DNA from: Pseudomonadales bacterium
Lineage (GTDB): Bacteria; Pseudomonadota; Gammaproteobacteria; Pseudomonadales; JAHRWD01
Reading direction: 5' to 3'
Assembly (NCBI GenBank): GCA_016763075.1
Contig: JAESUM010000033.1
Coordinates: 1-50,726, forward strand
DNA: 50,726 nt
Shown: in pieces, positions 8,857 to 17,880 of the stretch
How the letters are laid out: each line of letters opens with the position of its first letter
How positions within the stretch are numbered: the stretch's first letter is position 1
Program-made: the position numbers and the translations under genes
The notes under the pieces: generated by a model
Told to the model about the DNA's origin: nothing
Database searches by the model: none
Seen by the model: only the letters and a program-made list of their open reading frames with translations

Positions 8857-11403
8857 TTATTGGACCAATATAGCTGCGCTACCCAGTGTTGAAGCGCACA
8901 TCGCTTTGACGATGGTTTTGGTCCGGGTACTGTCACAGTTGGTGGGACAGGCACTGGTTAAACGGTCAAACAGGTTGTTGCTGTTGGTTGCGGCAGGGCC
9001 AATAAGCTCTGCTTTTAACGTAGCAAGACTAGTCGATGAGGTGAGTGGTGTATCGATAGCACCTGGCAAACCAATCATTTTTTCGAAGATTTGAGTCACG
9101 ATTTGGTTTTTAGCCGCGCTATCGCCGCTGCCAAATGCGCTAGCAACATCTTGCTCGAAGCCAAACCCTGCACCGAAGAAGGTATCGCGTAGCGTTGAAT
9201 CTTCAACCAACTCGCTGCAATAGCGTATTGCCAACTGAGTGACCGCCATTTGGTGGGTTGAAAGGAAGGTGTCGATATCTTCAACCGGCGGTAGTTGTTG
9301 GGTAATGGTGGTATAGGTCGATGCAACCGCTGCTAATGTTTGGTCAACACCGGTGACCACAGCCATGGTGGCGTTGATCTCACTAAAGGTGCGTACACCA
9401 ATATCCGATACTTGCGGTAAATCTGCCGGTGGAGCTGGTGTGGGTGGTACTGGTTCGGTAACCACATTGGTATTGCTACCAAGCCGTTCAAACGTTAAGA
9501 AGAACTGATCGGTTACCGGGCCGTTTTCGAGAGCAATGATGGTGCCAAGTGGCGACATCACTTGCCCAGCTTCGGTGTAATCAGTGTCGTTTAAAGTGAT
9601 ATCGAGGCTACGATAACTTTGGCCAATCGCGGCTTCTTTACCGTTAATACCAATTCTCATGCCTTGTACTGGAATGCTTCCAATGGTCGCTTCTGAATCA
9701 AGACTCAAGAAAAACGGTTTGTTAAACAGGTAACTGAAGTTATCGAATTGACTCACTTCGAAAATAATATAGCTTTCAGGTACGTTGATTAAATGCCCAA
9801 CACTGAACAGAAGATAGAATTTCTGTCCAACACCAACACTGAAGTTTTGGGTGATTTGCTCTTGCGTAAGGGCGCGATTGTGGATCGCTACCATGCGGAT
9901 GCTACCCTGCCAAATACGGTCGTTAGAGGGCTCGTTCCCCATGGCCAGTGCAAAGGTATCATCCCAGCCGGTGAGCGTACCGCCGGCTTCGGTGTCGGTG
10001 GTTGATCTGAGCATTCCGTTGACAAATATCTGCCGACCATTTACTGGGTCATAATTTACCACCACGTGTTGCAAGGTGGCCTGCAGCACTTCATCCGCAT
10101 CAGGTGTGGAAACTGCAGGCTCGCCATCGGCGCCGGTTGTACTGCTGCGGTTTAGCGCATTGTAGTTGTACAGGGTTTGCCCAAGTGTAAAGTTTCTAGC
10201 GCTTGAGCCACCGGAGTAACTCACAATACCCGCCGGGCCTTCTTGAGTGACGTTGCCTGGGGCAACCCATGCTTCAATTGAATATTCGCCGGTAGCGGTA
10301 ATCAGCTCGTGAAGCTTTTTACTGTTGGTGGTTGAACCCTGAGCTTTACCGTTAGCAACGCTAATACCCCAACCGCCAACCCAGCTATAGTCGCCGGTTA
10401 ACGATAGATTTAACGAAGGCTCAATGCCGCTGGTATCAAAGGCGGTGTTACCAGAGCCTGTTTTAAATTGGTACAGCGCAATGGCGTTGGTTTCATGTCG
10501 ACCACCACCACTAGCAACAATGCCATCGCCCACTAGGGTTAAGGCTTTACTTAGAACCAAAGTAGGGTCAATTACAGAGGTGCTAATGCCAGAGCTGAAA
10601 CTGGTAATGGCCGCGGCCATGGCATCGGCATCATCGGAGCAAACACCGCTCCAGCAGTTGTGAAACTCACTGCGTAGGCGAATAACCATACGTGAGCTTT
10701 CGGCGTTATCTAGCGAGATTTTGTTTTTAGCGGCGGCATAGGCAACGGCTATATCTGAGCTAGCAAAGAATGGCGCTTGGGGTGTTGCGGCGCTGTCGGA
10801 ATGGCAGTTTGAGCAGTTGGTGGTAAGTATTGGGTGGATAGTGCTACCAAAACTGCTTGGGTCCACAGGGAAGGTTTTACTGCTGCCCGGGTCGCGAAGA
10901 GTAGGCGCCTGTAATACCACTGCATTACTGGTAGAGCCGCTTCCACCAGCCCATGCCGCAATGTACGCTGTCATGATATCGCCGCAAGCACTGTTACTGG
11001 TGAGCCAGCAATTGTGCCCAGCAGCTACTTTTTGAACCAGCCGCGAATCCCCAGGTGAGGCAAGGTCAACCAACGGGTTTACCACCGAATATGCCGTGTT
11101 GATGTCATCACTTTGAACGAAGGTCGGTACTTGGCCGTCGGTTGTGTGGCAACTGCCACAGCGGTTTTCTGGGACTAAGTTGTCCCATAAATTCAGTTTG
11201 AACTGCTGTACATCCGCGGTAGCAGGTACTGGCCCAGTGTAGTTGGTAACCACAGTCGTGGTGGTATTAGGTAAAGATGCATTGTCTTCACCGCCGGTGC
11301 TACAACCGGCGATAAACACAACGGCAGCCGTAAGACCCAATAGCTTTTTACCGAAGGTTTTTGACGGTGTGGTTTTTGAACGTGTAATTGAAAGGTTCAT
11401 CAT
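8857..11403 (-). CDS. Lipoprotein with two cytochrome c-like modules and a LamG domain
   Basis: The product is 848 aa. A lipoprotein signal peptide ends at IAGC (Cys34). Two repeated modules follow, each with a haem-binding CxxCH (CGSCH 82-86 and CSNCH 197-201) and, about 45 residues later, HNCW followed by another cysteine (His130/Cys132/Cys140 and His248/Cys250/Cys255). A LamG/concanavalin-like domain spans about 305-522 (YSIEAWV, HVVVNYD, GRQIFVNG, ALTQEQI). The rest, to 848, is unrecognised and has several cysteines near the end. It should be a surface or periplasmic haem lipoprotein. The start ATG overlaps the upstream gene's stop (TAATG), so translation is probably coupled. The substrate bound by LamG is unknown. 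Confidence 0.75.
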   Translation of the reverse strand: MMNLSITRSKTTPSKTFGKKLLGLTAAVVFIAGCSTGGEDNASLPNTTTTVVTNYTGPVPATADVQQFKLNLWDNLVPENRCGSCHTTDGQVPTFVQSDDINTAYSVVNPLVDLASPGDSRLVQKVAAGHNCWLTSNSACGDIMTAYIAAWAGGSGSTSNAVVLQAPTLRDPGSSKTFPVDPSSFGSTIHPILTTNCSNCHSDSAATPQAPFFASSDIAVAYAAAKNKISLDNAESSRMVIRLRSEFHNCWSGVCSDDADAMAAAITSFSSGISTSVIDPTLVLSKALTLVGDGIVASGGGRHETNAIALYQFKTGSGNTAFDTSGIEPSLNLSLTGDYSWVGGWGISVANGKAQGSTTNSKKLHELITATGEYSIEAWVAPGNVTQEGPAGIVSYSGGSSARNFTLGQTLYNYNALNRSSTTGADGEPAVSTPDADEVLQATLQHVVVNYDPVNGRQIFVNGMLRSTTDTEAGGTLTGWDDTFALAMGNEPSNDRIWQGSIRMVAIHNRALTQEQITQNFSVGVGQKFYLLFSVGHLINVPESYIIFEVSQFDNFSYLFNKPFFLSLDSEATIGSIPVQGMRIGINGKEAAIGQSYRSLDITLNDTDYTEAGQVMSPLGTIIALENGPVTDQFFLTFERLGSNTNVVTEPVPPTPAPPADLPQVSDIGVRTFSEINATMAVVTGVDQTLAAVASTYTTITQQLPPVEDIDTFLSTHQMAVTQLAIRYCSELVEDSTLRDTFFGAGFGFEQDVASAFGSGDSAAKNQIVTQIFEKMIGLPGAIDTPLTSSTSLATLKAELIGPAATNSNNLFDRLTSACPTNCDSTRTKTIVKAMCASTLGSAAILVQ

Positions 11404-12644
11404 TAATCACCCATGCAGTAAACAGCGGATTCAGCAAATACTTGCTTGAGGCGATAGCCTCCAGACTTAAACGAACTGGTCATCGAGTCAATTTGAGCGT
11501 GGTCAGTGGAGTCCACCGGTGGTCGTAAACACACCGATTTAAAGACTTTCTTAACCTGGCAGCTGGCAAAGGCATCGCTGTTGGCCAGCTCTTGTCCCAT
11601 AGACTTGGCACCGTTACCACCGGATGGTCGTCCGGTATCCCAGCCCAGTAATGAGTTAGGCCCGTTGCGCCAGTAGTTATCCCAACGGTCATCTAAGGTC
11701 ACGTATCCGGGTTTAAAGTTTTCGTTGTTGTTGAAATATTTCCATTGCACTTGGGTGCCAGTTACCGAGTCGACAGCCCCTACATCGTTATAGACCAGTT
11801 CGCCGTTATCGCCATCGGGGTCGTTGGTTACGTCGTGGTTAAACTCGTAATAGGCGAAGGCTTGTGCCAATGGGTCCATACCACTGTGGCAACCAATACA
11901 GCTGTTGAGAAAGATCCGACTGTCGCCACCTGGGCTGCGCGATACGTCTTGGCGAATTCGATCACTGGGGCGAGTAATGTCTTTAATGGGTTCAAGATCA
12001 GTACACAGCTGATTCATCAAGGTGAACCGAAACATGGCACGGTTGGTACCATCAATAAAAAATGCTTTGGCTGCGGCTCTTGTGGTGGTAACACCTGCTG
12101 CAGCGGAAGCCGGAAAATTGCTCACTGATGACTGGGTGGTTTCAATCAGGTCCGTTGTCATATCAACGTTCTGAGCTTCGATCTCTTTGTAGTGGTTGTT
12201 GTTTGTAGTGGAGTAGGGAGTTAGACCAAGTGAAGGGTCTGCTACGAACAAAATGTCATCGTAAAGAATTCTTCTGAAATCGTAGTCTTTTAAGACAATG
12301 CCAATCACCGTTGCGGTGTAGTCATTGAGATCAGCAAATACGGTTTGTGCTTCGTTGGTCCATGGCGTGACCAAGTTCTTCAGCGTTACTGAGTAAAACG
12401 CCGGGTTGTTCATCGCTTCAGCGGCAGCATCTAACGGGTTACCGCTGGCAACCATGCCTTCTAGTGTATCGAGTACCGCTTGGCTGGGCGGAACCCCTGC
12501 AATTCTGTCGTGAATTCTTTTTGCCTGTTCGCGATCACCAGCGAAGCTAGGCTGGGACAGCAACATGCCGACCAACAGCATTAAGCAGGTGGTAGGTACT
12601 TTTTTTCGAAGATCTTTGGAGAAGTGATGTCTGCCAAGCTTCAT
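11403..12644 (-). CDS. Secreted monohaem cytochrome-like protein
   Basis: The product is 413 aa. It has a signal peptide (hydrophobic LMLLVGMLL, then QPSFAG, cleavage near 35) and a single haem motif CIGCH at 249-253, followed by SGMDPLAQAFAYYEF. The Cys before it (Cys214 in NQLC) and the region FRFTLMNQLC...DITRPSDRIRQDVSR recall the DUF1588/DUF1585-type segments of planctomycete cytochrome proteins, but I cannot assign a family firmly. I chose ATG 12644 because CAGGAG lies 8 nt upstream; an open frame extends further up but would bury the signal peptide. It is the first gene of the run with the LamG and DUF1501-like genes, and it diverges from the HzsA-like gene. Likely role: electron transfer or oxidation outside the cytoplasm, by inference. 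Confidence 0.65.
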   Translation of the reverse strand: MKLGRHHFSKDLRKKVPTTCLMLLVGMLLSQPSFAGDREQAKRIHDRIAGVPPSQAVLDTLEGMVASGNPLDAAAEAMNNPAFYSVTLKNLVTPWTNEAQTVFADLNDYTATVIGIVLKDYDFRRILYDDILFVADPSLGLTPYSTTNNNHYKEIEAQNVDMTTDLIETTQSSVSNFPASAAAGVTTTRAAAKAFFIDGTNRAMFRFTLMNQLCTDLEPIKDITRPSDRIRQDVSRSPGGDSRIFLNSCIGCHSGMDPLAQAFAYYEFNHDVTNDPDGDNGELVYNDVGAVDSVTGTQVQWKYFNNNENFKPGYVTLDDRWDNYWRNGPNSLLGWDTGRPSGGNGAKSMGQELANSDAFASCQVKKVFKSVCLRPPVDSTDHAQIDSMTSSFKSGGYRLKQVFAESAVYCMGD

Positions 12645-12933
12645 AGCCGTAGCTCCTGAGTTGCTGTTGTTGATTGTTGCTGTCGGTTTGCCGCGTTTGA
12701 AATCACGGCGATGCAAATAAGAATACAAACAAAATAATAAAAATCAGCGCAGTTGCAGTGAATAGCAGGGGTGGGTCACATTCTTTGGTGAGTGTTCTAA
12801 GAAATGTCTAAGTGGGTCACAAAAACTTGGCCAATGGCTGGCGATAAATGTCTTACCAAGTACTCTTTTCATACACCTAGTTAGATATGCGCGCTGTAGC
12901 ATTCCATTAAAACTGAGCGACAAGGCACTTGCT
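12645..12933. promoter_or_regulatory. Divergent promoter region with paired GTGGGTCACA direct repeats
   Basis: This spacer separates the leftward haem-protein operon from the rightward HzsA-like gene and must hold both promoters. GTGGGTCACA occurs exactly at 12771-12780 and again at 12812-12821, 41 bp apart (about four helical turns), and AAATGTCT also occurs twice (from about 12802 and 12846). This is the arrangement of two binding sites on one DNA face. I do not recognise the motif as belonging to a known regulator and found no convincing -35/-10 pair. Confidence 0.45.
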
Positions 12934-15603
12934 GTGATCAATTTTCTGAAAAAACCACTTTCTATATTGGTATTGGCCCCATTTATTTGGTCGGTTTCAG
13001 GCTGCGAAGAGGGGCTTGGCCGCGGCTCCGACCAAGAGCCCGATGCGGTTGCGGTTGATTTTGCCGTGGCGTACGTAAAGCGCCCATTACCGGTAGATAA
13101 CAACGGCGATGTGTTGTCACAAGATCTGCGTGAAGTGGCGCAATTTAACCCAGGCGCAGAATTGCGGATTCGTGACCGAGCTGCGGTTTCGGCTTCAGAT
13201 AGAGTGGTCACCGCCAACGCGTTTGCGCAGGGTGAGTTGTACGATGTAAAAGACCTGCAGCCTTCATATGATGGTTTAACCTTGCTGTTTTCGATGCGCG
13301 CACCGGATATCCCCGGAGCGGATGATGAAGATCAACCCAAATGGAATATTTGGGAATACAGCAGCGAAAGCGATAGCATTCGCAGGCTTATTAGCTCGGA
13401 TATTGCTGCCGAATCAGGACACGATATTTCGCCAAAATACTTGCCCGATGGCCGAATTGTTTTTTCTTCAAGCCGCCAGCGTCAGTCAAAAGCAACCCTG
13501 CTGGATGAAAGCAAACCGCAATTCACCGCGATGGATGAGCGGCGCAGGGATGGCGCGATGATGCTGCATGTGATGGACCCAAGTGGCGGTAATATTCGTC
13601 AAATCACCTTCAACCCCAGTCACGATTTAGACCCAACCGTACTGAACGATGGCACTATTATGTACAGCCGTTGGGATCACAACGCCAACCGCAATCAGAT
13701 TAATCTTTATACGTTAAATCCAGATGGCACCAACCATAGTTTGTTGTATGGCAGCAACAGCCACAACACCGGTACTAATGCCGCCACGGTGCAATTTGTG
13801 GGTGTGCAGCAATCTCAAAATGGCGACATATTGGCCATGTTGCAGCCAATGACGAGCCGCCATTACGGCGGTGATATCGTCAAAATTGACACTGAGAATT
13901 TCATTGATAATAACCGCGCAGTACGTGACTACAGTGGTTCAGAAACAACGGCTCAGCGCACCTTATTCGATAGCTCTGTTCGCACCGACAACGCACCGTC
14001 ACCCGGCGGACGGTACAGCTCGTTTTTCCCCCTTTATGATGGCACCAGTCGAGTACTGACAAGCTGGAGCCAATGTGCGCTAGAAAAAACAGACCCCGTC
14101 ACCATGGCCGTTACGGTACTGGTTTGTAATGAAGAGAATTTAGCCGATCCAGACGTAGAGGAAGCTTCTCCGAACTACGGAGTTTGGATGATAGATACCT
14201 CAGATAACACCCGTCTTCCCGTAGTGATTGCACAACCTGACACCTTTTTCAGCGACGTCATCATTATGCAGGACCGAACTACACCGCCCATCATTGCTGA
14301 CAAAACCGGCGGCGTAGACTTCGACCAAAGTTTGATCGATGCCGGTTTAGCGGTTGTTCATATTCGTAGTGTTTACGATAGGGATGGTGTTGATACCGCC
14401 GGTGGTAACGGCATGGTGGAGCTGGCAGACCCTGCGTTAACCAGTGCGGACGAACGAGCCGGACGCTTTTTGCGTATTGTTAAAGCGGCATCGTTGCCAA
14501 GTGACGAAGTGGTTGATCTGAATAACCGTGACTTCGGCCGAAGCACCCAGCAATTGATGCGCGAAATCATTGGGTATGTACCGATAGAGCCTGATGGTTC
14601 GGTAAAAATGACGGTACCTGCCAATGTACCATTAACGTTTAGCGTGGTTGACAAACAGGGCAAGCGAATCAGTGCTCGCCACCGTAACTGGGTGCAATTG
14701 TTACCCGGCGAAGAGCTAGAATGTGTGGGTTGTCACCAAGCCGGTAGTAGTTTGCCACATGGCCGGGTAGATGCCGCACCGCTTTCGGTAAACCTAGGCG
14801 CGCCAACTACGGGGCTTGAGTTCCCTAATACCGAACCGGCACTGTTGGCAACGATAGGCGAAAGCATGGCTGAGACTTATGCACGCATTAACTCGGTACG
14901 CTCGCCGACGGTCGACGTGGTGTATATAGATGATTGGACAAACCCCGCCGTGCGGGCAAAAGATGCAGCGTTTTCATACCAGTATGCAAATTTATCGACG
15001 GATGCACCGGCTTCGGCACCGTGCCAGACAACCTGGAATAACCTATGCCGAACCATCATAAGTTACCCCGAGCATATTCATCCGATTTGGCAACTTACCC
15101 GCCAAACATTAGATATCAACGATGTGGTGATCAGCGATGACAGTTGTCAGAGTTGCCATACCAACGAAGACGATATGCTCAACCCGCAGGTGCCTGTAGC
15201 ACAGCTTAATCTGCGTGATGGCCCATCAAGCGAGGAGCCTGAACATTTGACCAGCTACCGCGAACTGATGTTTAACGACAACGAGTTGGAGTTGCTTGAT
15301 GGCGCATTGGTTGATCGACTGATTCCGGTATTGGACGGTAATGGTGACCCTGTGGTCCAGTTGGATGCAGAGGGCGAAATAATACTGGATATCAACGGTG
15401 ACCCGATTCCAATCACAGCAACCGTAACAATAGCTTCCTCAATGAGTACTGCCGGTGCCAATTCAAGCCCGCGTTTCTACTCCCTGTTTGAAGCCGGCGG
15501 CAGCCACGCAGGGCGCCTTACAAGCGATGAGCTGCGCTTGATTTATGAATGGCTTGACCTAGGCGGCCAGTACTACAACGACCCCTTCGACGCACCTCAG
15601 TAA
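12934..15603 (+). CDS. HzsA-like dihaem lipoprotein with TolB-type propeller repeats
   Basis: The product is 889 aa. A short lipoprotein signal ends with VSGC (Cys24). The N-terminal half has TolB/PD40-type beta-propeller blades (SPKYLPDGRIVFSSSR at about 167-182 and DPTVLNDGTIMYSRWD). The C-terminal half carries two haem motifs, CVGCH 597-601 and CQSCH 738-742. Propeller plus c-haem is the plan of the middle part of hydrazine synthase alpha (HzsA), and proteins called HzsA-related occur widely outside anammox bacteria; nothing here implies hydrazine synthesis. The GTG at 12934 has AAGG 8 nt upstream. It diverges from the three-gene haem/DUF1501 operon with shared regulatory DNA, so probably acts with it at the cell surface. 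The family call is moderately sure and the function unknown. Confidence 0.7.
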   Translation: MINFLKKPLSILVLAPFIWSVSGCEEGLGRGSDQEPDAVAVDFAVAYVKRPLPVDNNGDVLSQDLREVAQFNPGAELRIRDRAAVSASDRVVTANAFAQGELYDVKDLQPSYDGLTLLFSMRAPDIPGADDEDQPKWNIWEYSSESDSIRRLISSDIAAESGHDISPKYLPDGRIVFSSSRQRQSKATLLDESKPQFTAMDERRRDGAMMLHVMDPSGGNIRQITFNPSHDLDPTVLNDGTIMYSRWDHNANRNQINLYTLNPDGTNHSLLYGSNSHNTGTNAATVQFVGVQQSQNGDILAMLQPMTSRHYGGDIVKIDTENFIDNNRAVRDYSGSETTAQRTLFDSSVRTDNAPSPGGRYSSFFPLYDGTSRVLTSWSQCALEKTDPVTMAVTVLVCNEENLADPDVEEASPNYGVWMIDTSDNTRLPVVIAQPDTFFSDVIIMQDRTTPPIIADKTGGVDFDQSLIDAGLAVVHIRSVYDRDGVDTAGGNGMVELADPALTSADERAGRFLRIVKAASLPSDEVVDLNNRDFGRSTQQLMREIIGYVPIEPDGSVKMTVPANVPLTFSVVDKQGKRISARHRNWVQLLPGEELECVGCHQAGSSLPHGRVDAAPLSVNLGAPTTGLEFPNTEPALLATIGESMAETYARINSVRSPTVDVVYIDDWTNPAVRAKDAAFSYQYANLSTDAPASAPCQTTWNNLCRTIISYPEHIHPIWQLTRQTLDINDVVISDDSCQSCHTNEDDMLNPQVPVAQLNLRDGPSSEEPEHLTSYRELMFNDNELELLDGALVDRLIPVLDGNGDPVVQLDAEGEIILDINGDPIPITATVTIASSMSTAGANSSPRFYSLFEAGGSHAGRLTSDELRLIYEWLDLGGQYYNDPFDAPQ

Positions 15604-15757
15604 TCATCGGGTTTATGTGGCTAGAGTGGAGCTATGAGAGCTGCATCACAATTTGAATGTATAACGGTATTTAACACCAGATTTGACCATGGCTTTGTAA
15701 ATTCGGCGACTACACTAAATGGTACTTTGGGTCATATATTAAAGAGAGTTTAAAAGC

Positions 15758-16579
15758 GTGACGAGGAACGGGCTGGTAAAGGAGTTGCTTCCAACCAGAA
15801 AGCAGAGCGTTAACGGTATTGCGGTGGTATTCGCGCTATTGGGTTTGATCTCGGGTAACCCGGCGTACGCCGAACTCTTTGCTGACCCTAATGGCAAAGT
15901 AGCCAAATCGGCTAACTGGGTGAGAGTAAACGATCCCTATATCGAATTTCATACGGGCCCAGGGGCGGGCTACCCGATTGTATTTGTGGTGGAGCGCGGT
16001 GATTCGGTCGAAATATTAAAGGAAAAGACCGGTTGGTTTAAGGTCATCACCGAAGCAGGAAAAAGCGGCTGGGTGAACCGTTATCAAATGGAAAAAACCC
16101 TGTTTGAAACCGGGGCAGAATTTACCGTAACTGATATCAATAAAGACGATTTTGAAAACCGAACATTTGAAGGTGGGGTTGGAATAGGAGATTTCCAGGG
16201 TGGTAGGTTGATGTCGTTATCCCTCGGGTACCGGTTTTCACAAACGCTTACCTCTGAGGTTTCGCTTTACCAAGTCAACGGAAATTTTTCGAGTAGCCAG
16301 CTGGTCTCGATAGGGTTTGTAAACCAACCCTTTAACCACTGGAAAGTATCACCGTTTATGTTTTTGGGTACAGGCATTATTCGGACCTCACCAAAAACAG
16401 CGCTAGTGCAAAGCGAGGACCGAACAGACCAAGTAGTCACCGTAGGATTAGGGCTTAAAGCTCATTTGACCAAACGATTCATTTTTAGAATCGAATACAA
16501 GGAACACATTGTATTAACTAACCGATCAAGAAACGAGAAAATCGACGAATGGAAAACTGGCTTCAGCGTATTCTTTTGA
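15758..16579 (+). CDS. Outer-membrane barrel protein with N-terminal SH3b domain
   Basis: The product is 273 aa. A signal peptide with a long basic n-region ends near NPAYAE (about 39). A bacterial SH3 domain follows at about 50-110 (NWVRVNDPYIEFHTGPGAGYP, RGDSVEILKEKTGWFKV, SGWVNRYQM). From about 125 on the protein has alternating amphipathic strands (SLGYRF, LTSEVSLYQV, SPFMFLGTGII, FRIEYKEHIVL) and ends in Phe-Phe, as barrels do. SH3b domains usually bind wall peptides, so it may tie the barrel to the peptidoglycan. The start is GTG 15758. The stop overlaps the start of the next barrel gene (TGATG), indicating coupled translation and probably a partner protein. Confidence 0.7.
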   Translation: MTRNGLVKELLPTRKQSVNGIAVVFALLGLISGNPAYAELFADPNGKVAKSANWVRVNDPYIEFHTGPGAGYPIVFVVERGDSVEILKEKTGWFKVITEAGKSGWVNRYQMEKTLFETGAEFTVTDINKDDFENRTFEGGVGIGDFQGGRLMSLSLGYRFSQTLTSEVSLYQVNGNFSSSQLVSIGFVNQPFNHWKVSPFMFLGTGIIRTSPKTALVQSEDRTDQVVTVGLGLKAHLTKRFIFRIEYKEHIVLTNRSRNEKIDEWKTGFSVFF

Positions 16580-17238
16580 TGACAGTACGAACTCGACTAA
16601 CCGCCGTGATCGCATCTGTGCTGATTCTATTCTCATCCTTTAGTCAGGCTGAAGGTTCACAATGGTCAATCAATTCTGGCGACTCGTTACAAATTTTTGA
16701 ACCCGAAGTAGAACGAACAGAAATTAATAAACCCGATATTGATACGGAAGATTTTGAATTTGGTGTGTCTTACGGGTTAATGAGCGTAGAAGATTTTGGC
16801 GTCAGTGCAGTGTTCTCGGCACGCCTTGCGTATCACATTAATGAATATGTATTTGTTGAAGCCATTTATGGGCAAACCGATACGCAAAAAACTAGCTTCG
16901 AGGTGCTTAATGCCACCAGCCTGCTTACCGATGAGCAGCGGCGCTATCAGTACTACAATATCTCTGTAGGCTATAACTTGTTACCCGGCGAAGTGTTTTT
17001 CTGCGAAAACAAAACGTTTGTTTCTGAGCTATATGTAGTGATGGGTGCAGGTACCACCGAGTTTGCCGGAGACCAATTTTTCACCCTGAGCTTTGGTATG
17101 GGCTATCGACTATTGTTAACTGACGAAATCGCGGTGCATGTTGATATTCGTGACCATATGTTAGATATCGATTTCTTAGGTATAGATAAAATCAGTCACA
17201 ACATTGAAACAACCGCTGGAATTACGTGGTTTTTTTGA
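16579..17238 (+). CDS. Outer-membrane beta-barrel domain protein
   Basis: The product is 219 aa. I chose the ATG at 16579, which overlaps the previous stop as TGATG and begins a clean signal peptide (MTVRTR, hydrophobic core, FSQAEG). An ATG at 16549 in the same frame would spoil the signal. The mature protein has a polar segment of about 35 residues, then strands with the alternating pattern (FEFGVSYGLM, AVFSARLAYHI, YVFVEAIYG, ISVGYNLLPG, LYVVMGAGT, FTLSFGMGYRLLL, HVDIRDHML) and ends ITWFF with a terminal aromatic. It resembles the small outer-membrane barrel domain proteins found beside TlpA/SH3 genes. Its cargo or partner is unknown. Confidence 0.7.
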   Translation: MTVRTRLTAVIASVLILFSSFSQAEGSQWSINSGDSLQIFEPEVERTEINKPDIDTEDFEFGVSYGLMSVEDFGVSAVFSARLAYHINEYVFVEAIYGQTDTQKTSFEVLNATSLLTDEQRRYQYYNISVGYNLLPGEVFFCENKTFVSELYVVMGAGTTEFAGDQFFTLSFGMGYRLLLTDEIAVHVDIRDHMLDIDFLGIDKISHNIETTAGITWFF

Positions 17239-17313
17239 CGCGGCATGACATGTTGCAGCGAGTTTGAATAATGATGTGCAACCTTTTAATTCAACGAATG
17301 TTTAGGTATCTCA

Positions 17314-17799
17314 ATGAAAATTAAAATCATTTTGGTGTTGCTTGCCAGTATGCTCTTTAGTCATGCGAGCATAGCAGCAGCGGTAGCCGCGCCTGACTTT
17401 ACATTGAAGAGTGATACCGGAGAAAATATTCGTTTAAGTGAGCTAAAGGGCGAAGTGGTGATGATTAACTTTTGGGCCTCATGGTGTGGCCCTTGTCGAA
17501 AAGAGATGCCAGAGCTTGCACAGATTCAGTCAGAATTTGAAGACTTAGGTTTTGTCATTTTGGGTGTCAACGTAGAAGAAGACTCCACTAAGGCGAATGA
17601 GCTTTTGGCGAAAAACCCAGTTAATTTTCCTATACTGTATGACACCGAAAACAAAGTAACCGAACTGTTTAGAGTAGATGCAATGCCCAGCACCATTTTG
17701 GTAGATCGTGACGGAAACATGCGTTATTTACATAAAGGTTATAAACCCGGATATGAAGATGCTTACGCTCAGCAAGTGAAAGCACTGGTCCGCGAATAA
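17314..17799 (+). CDS. TlpA/ResA-like periplasmic thioredoxin
   Basis: The product is 161 aa. It has a signal peptide (MKIKIILVLLASMLF, cleavage near AAA/AAP about 22-26) and a thioredoxin fold with WCGPC at 57-61 and the cis-proline loop DAMPST. NFWASWCGPCRKEMPEL is diagnostic of the TlpA/ResA/AhpC-TSA group, which reduce disulfides outside the cytoplasm, often for cytochrome c or metal-centre maturation. It lies between a barrel gene and a DUF4266-like gene whose product ends in Cys-Gly-Cys-Asn, an obvious candidate substrate (inference). The DUF3570 gene further down completes the set. Confidence 0.88.
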   Translation: MKIKIILVLLASMLFSHASIAAAVAAPDFTLKSDTGENIRLSELKGEVVMINFWASWCGPCRKEMPELAQIQSEFEDLGFVILGVNVEEDSTKANELLAKNPVNFPILYDTENKVTELFRVDAMPSTILVDRDGNMRYLHKGYKPGYEDAYAQQVKALVRE

Positions 17800-17826
17800 A
17801 CTATCGACACAGTAAAAAAATAGAAC

Positions 17827-17858
17827 GTTAAAGAACTAAAAAGTTAAAGAATTAAAGG
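17827..17858 (+). repeat. Two 16-nt degenerate tandem copies
   Basis: GTTAAAGAACTAAAAA (17827-17842) is followed directly by GTTAAAGAATTAAAGG (17843-17858), 13 of 16 identical. It lies in the spacer between the TlpA-like and DUF4266-like genes. The spacer has no clear ribosome binding site near the GTG at 17881. Confidence 0.6.
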
Positions 17859-17880
17859 ACTAACGAGTCAAACGTTTATT

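Noticed and set aside
12744-13217. 157-aa minus-strand frame opposite the HzsA-like start
   Set aside because: It is the antisense shadow of a lipoprotein gene and runs over the divergent promoter repeats.
12934-15603. Hydrazine synthesis (anammox) function for the HzsA-like gene
   Set aside because: Only the propeller-plus-haem plan is shared; no HzsB/HzsC or hydrazine dehydrogenase genes are present, and HzsA-related proteins are common outside anammox bacteria.
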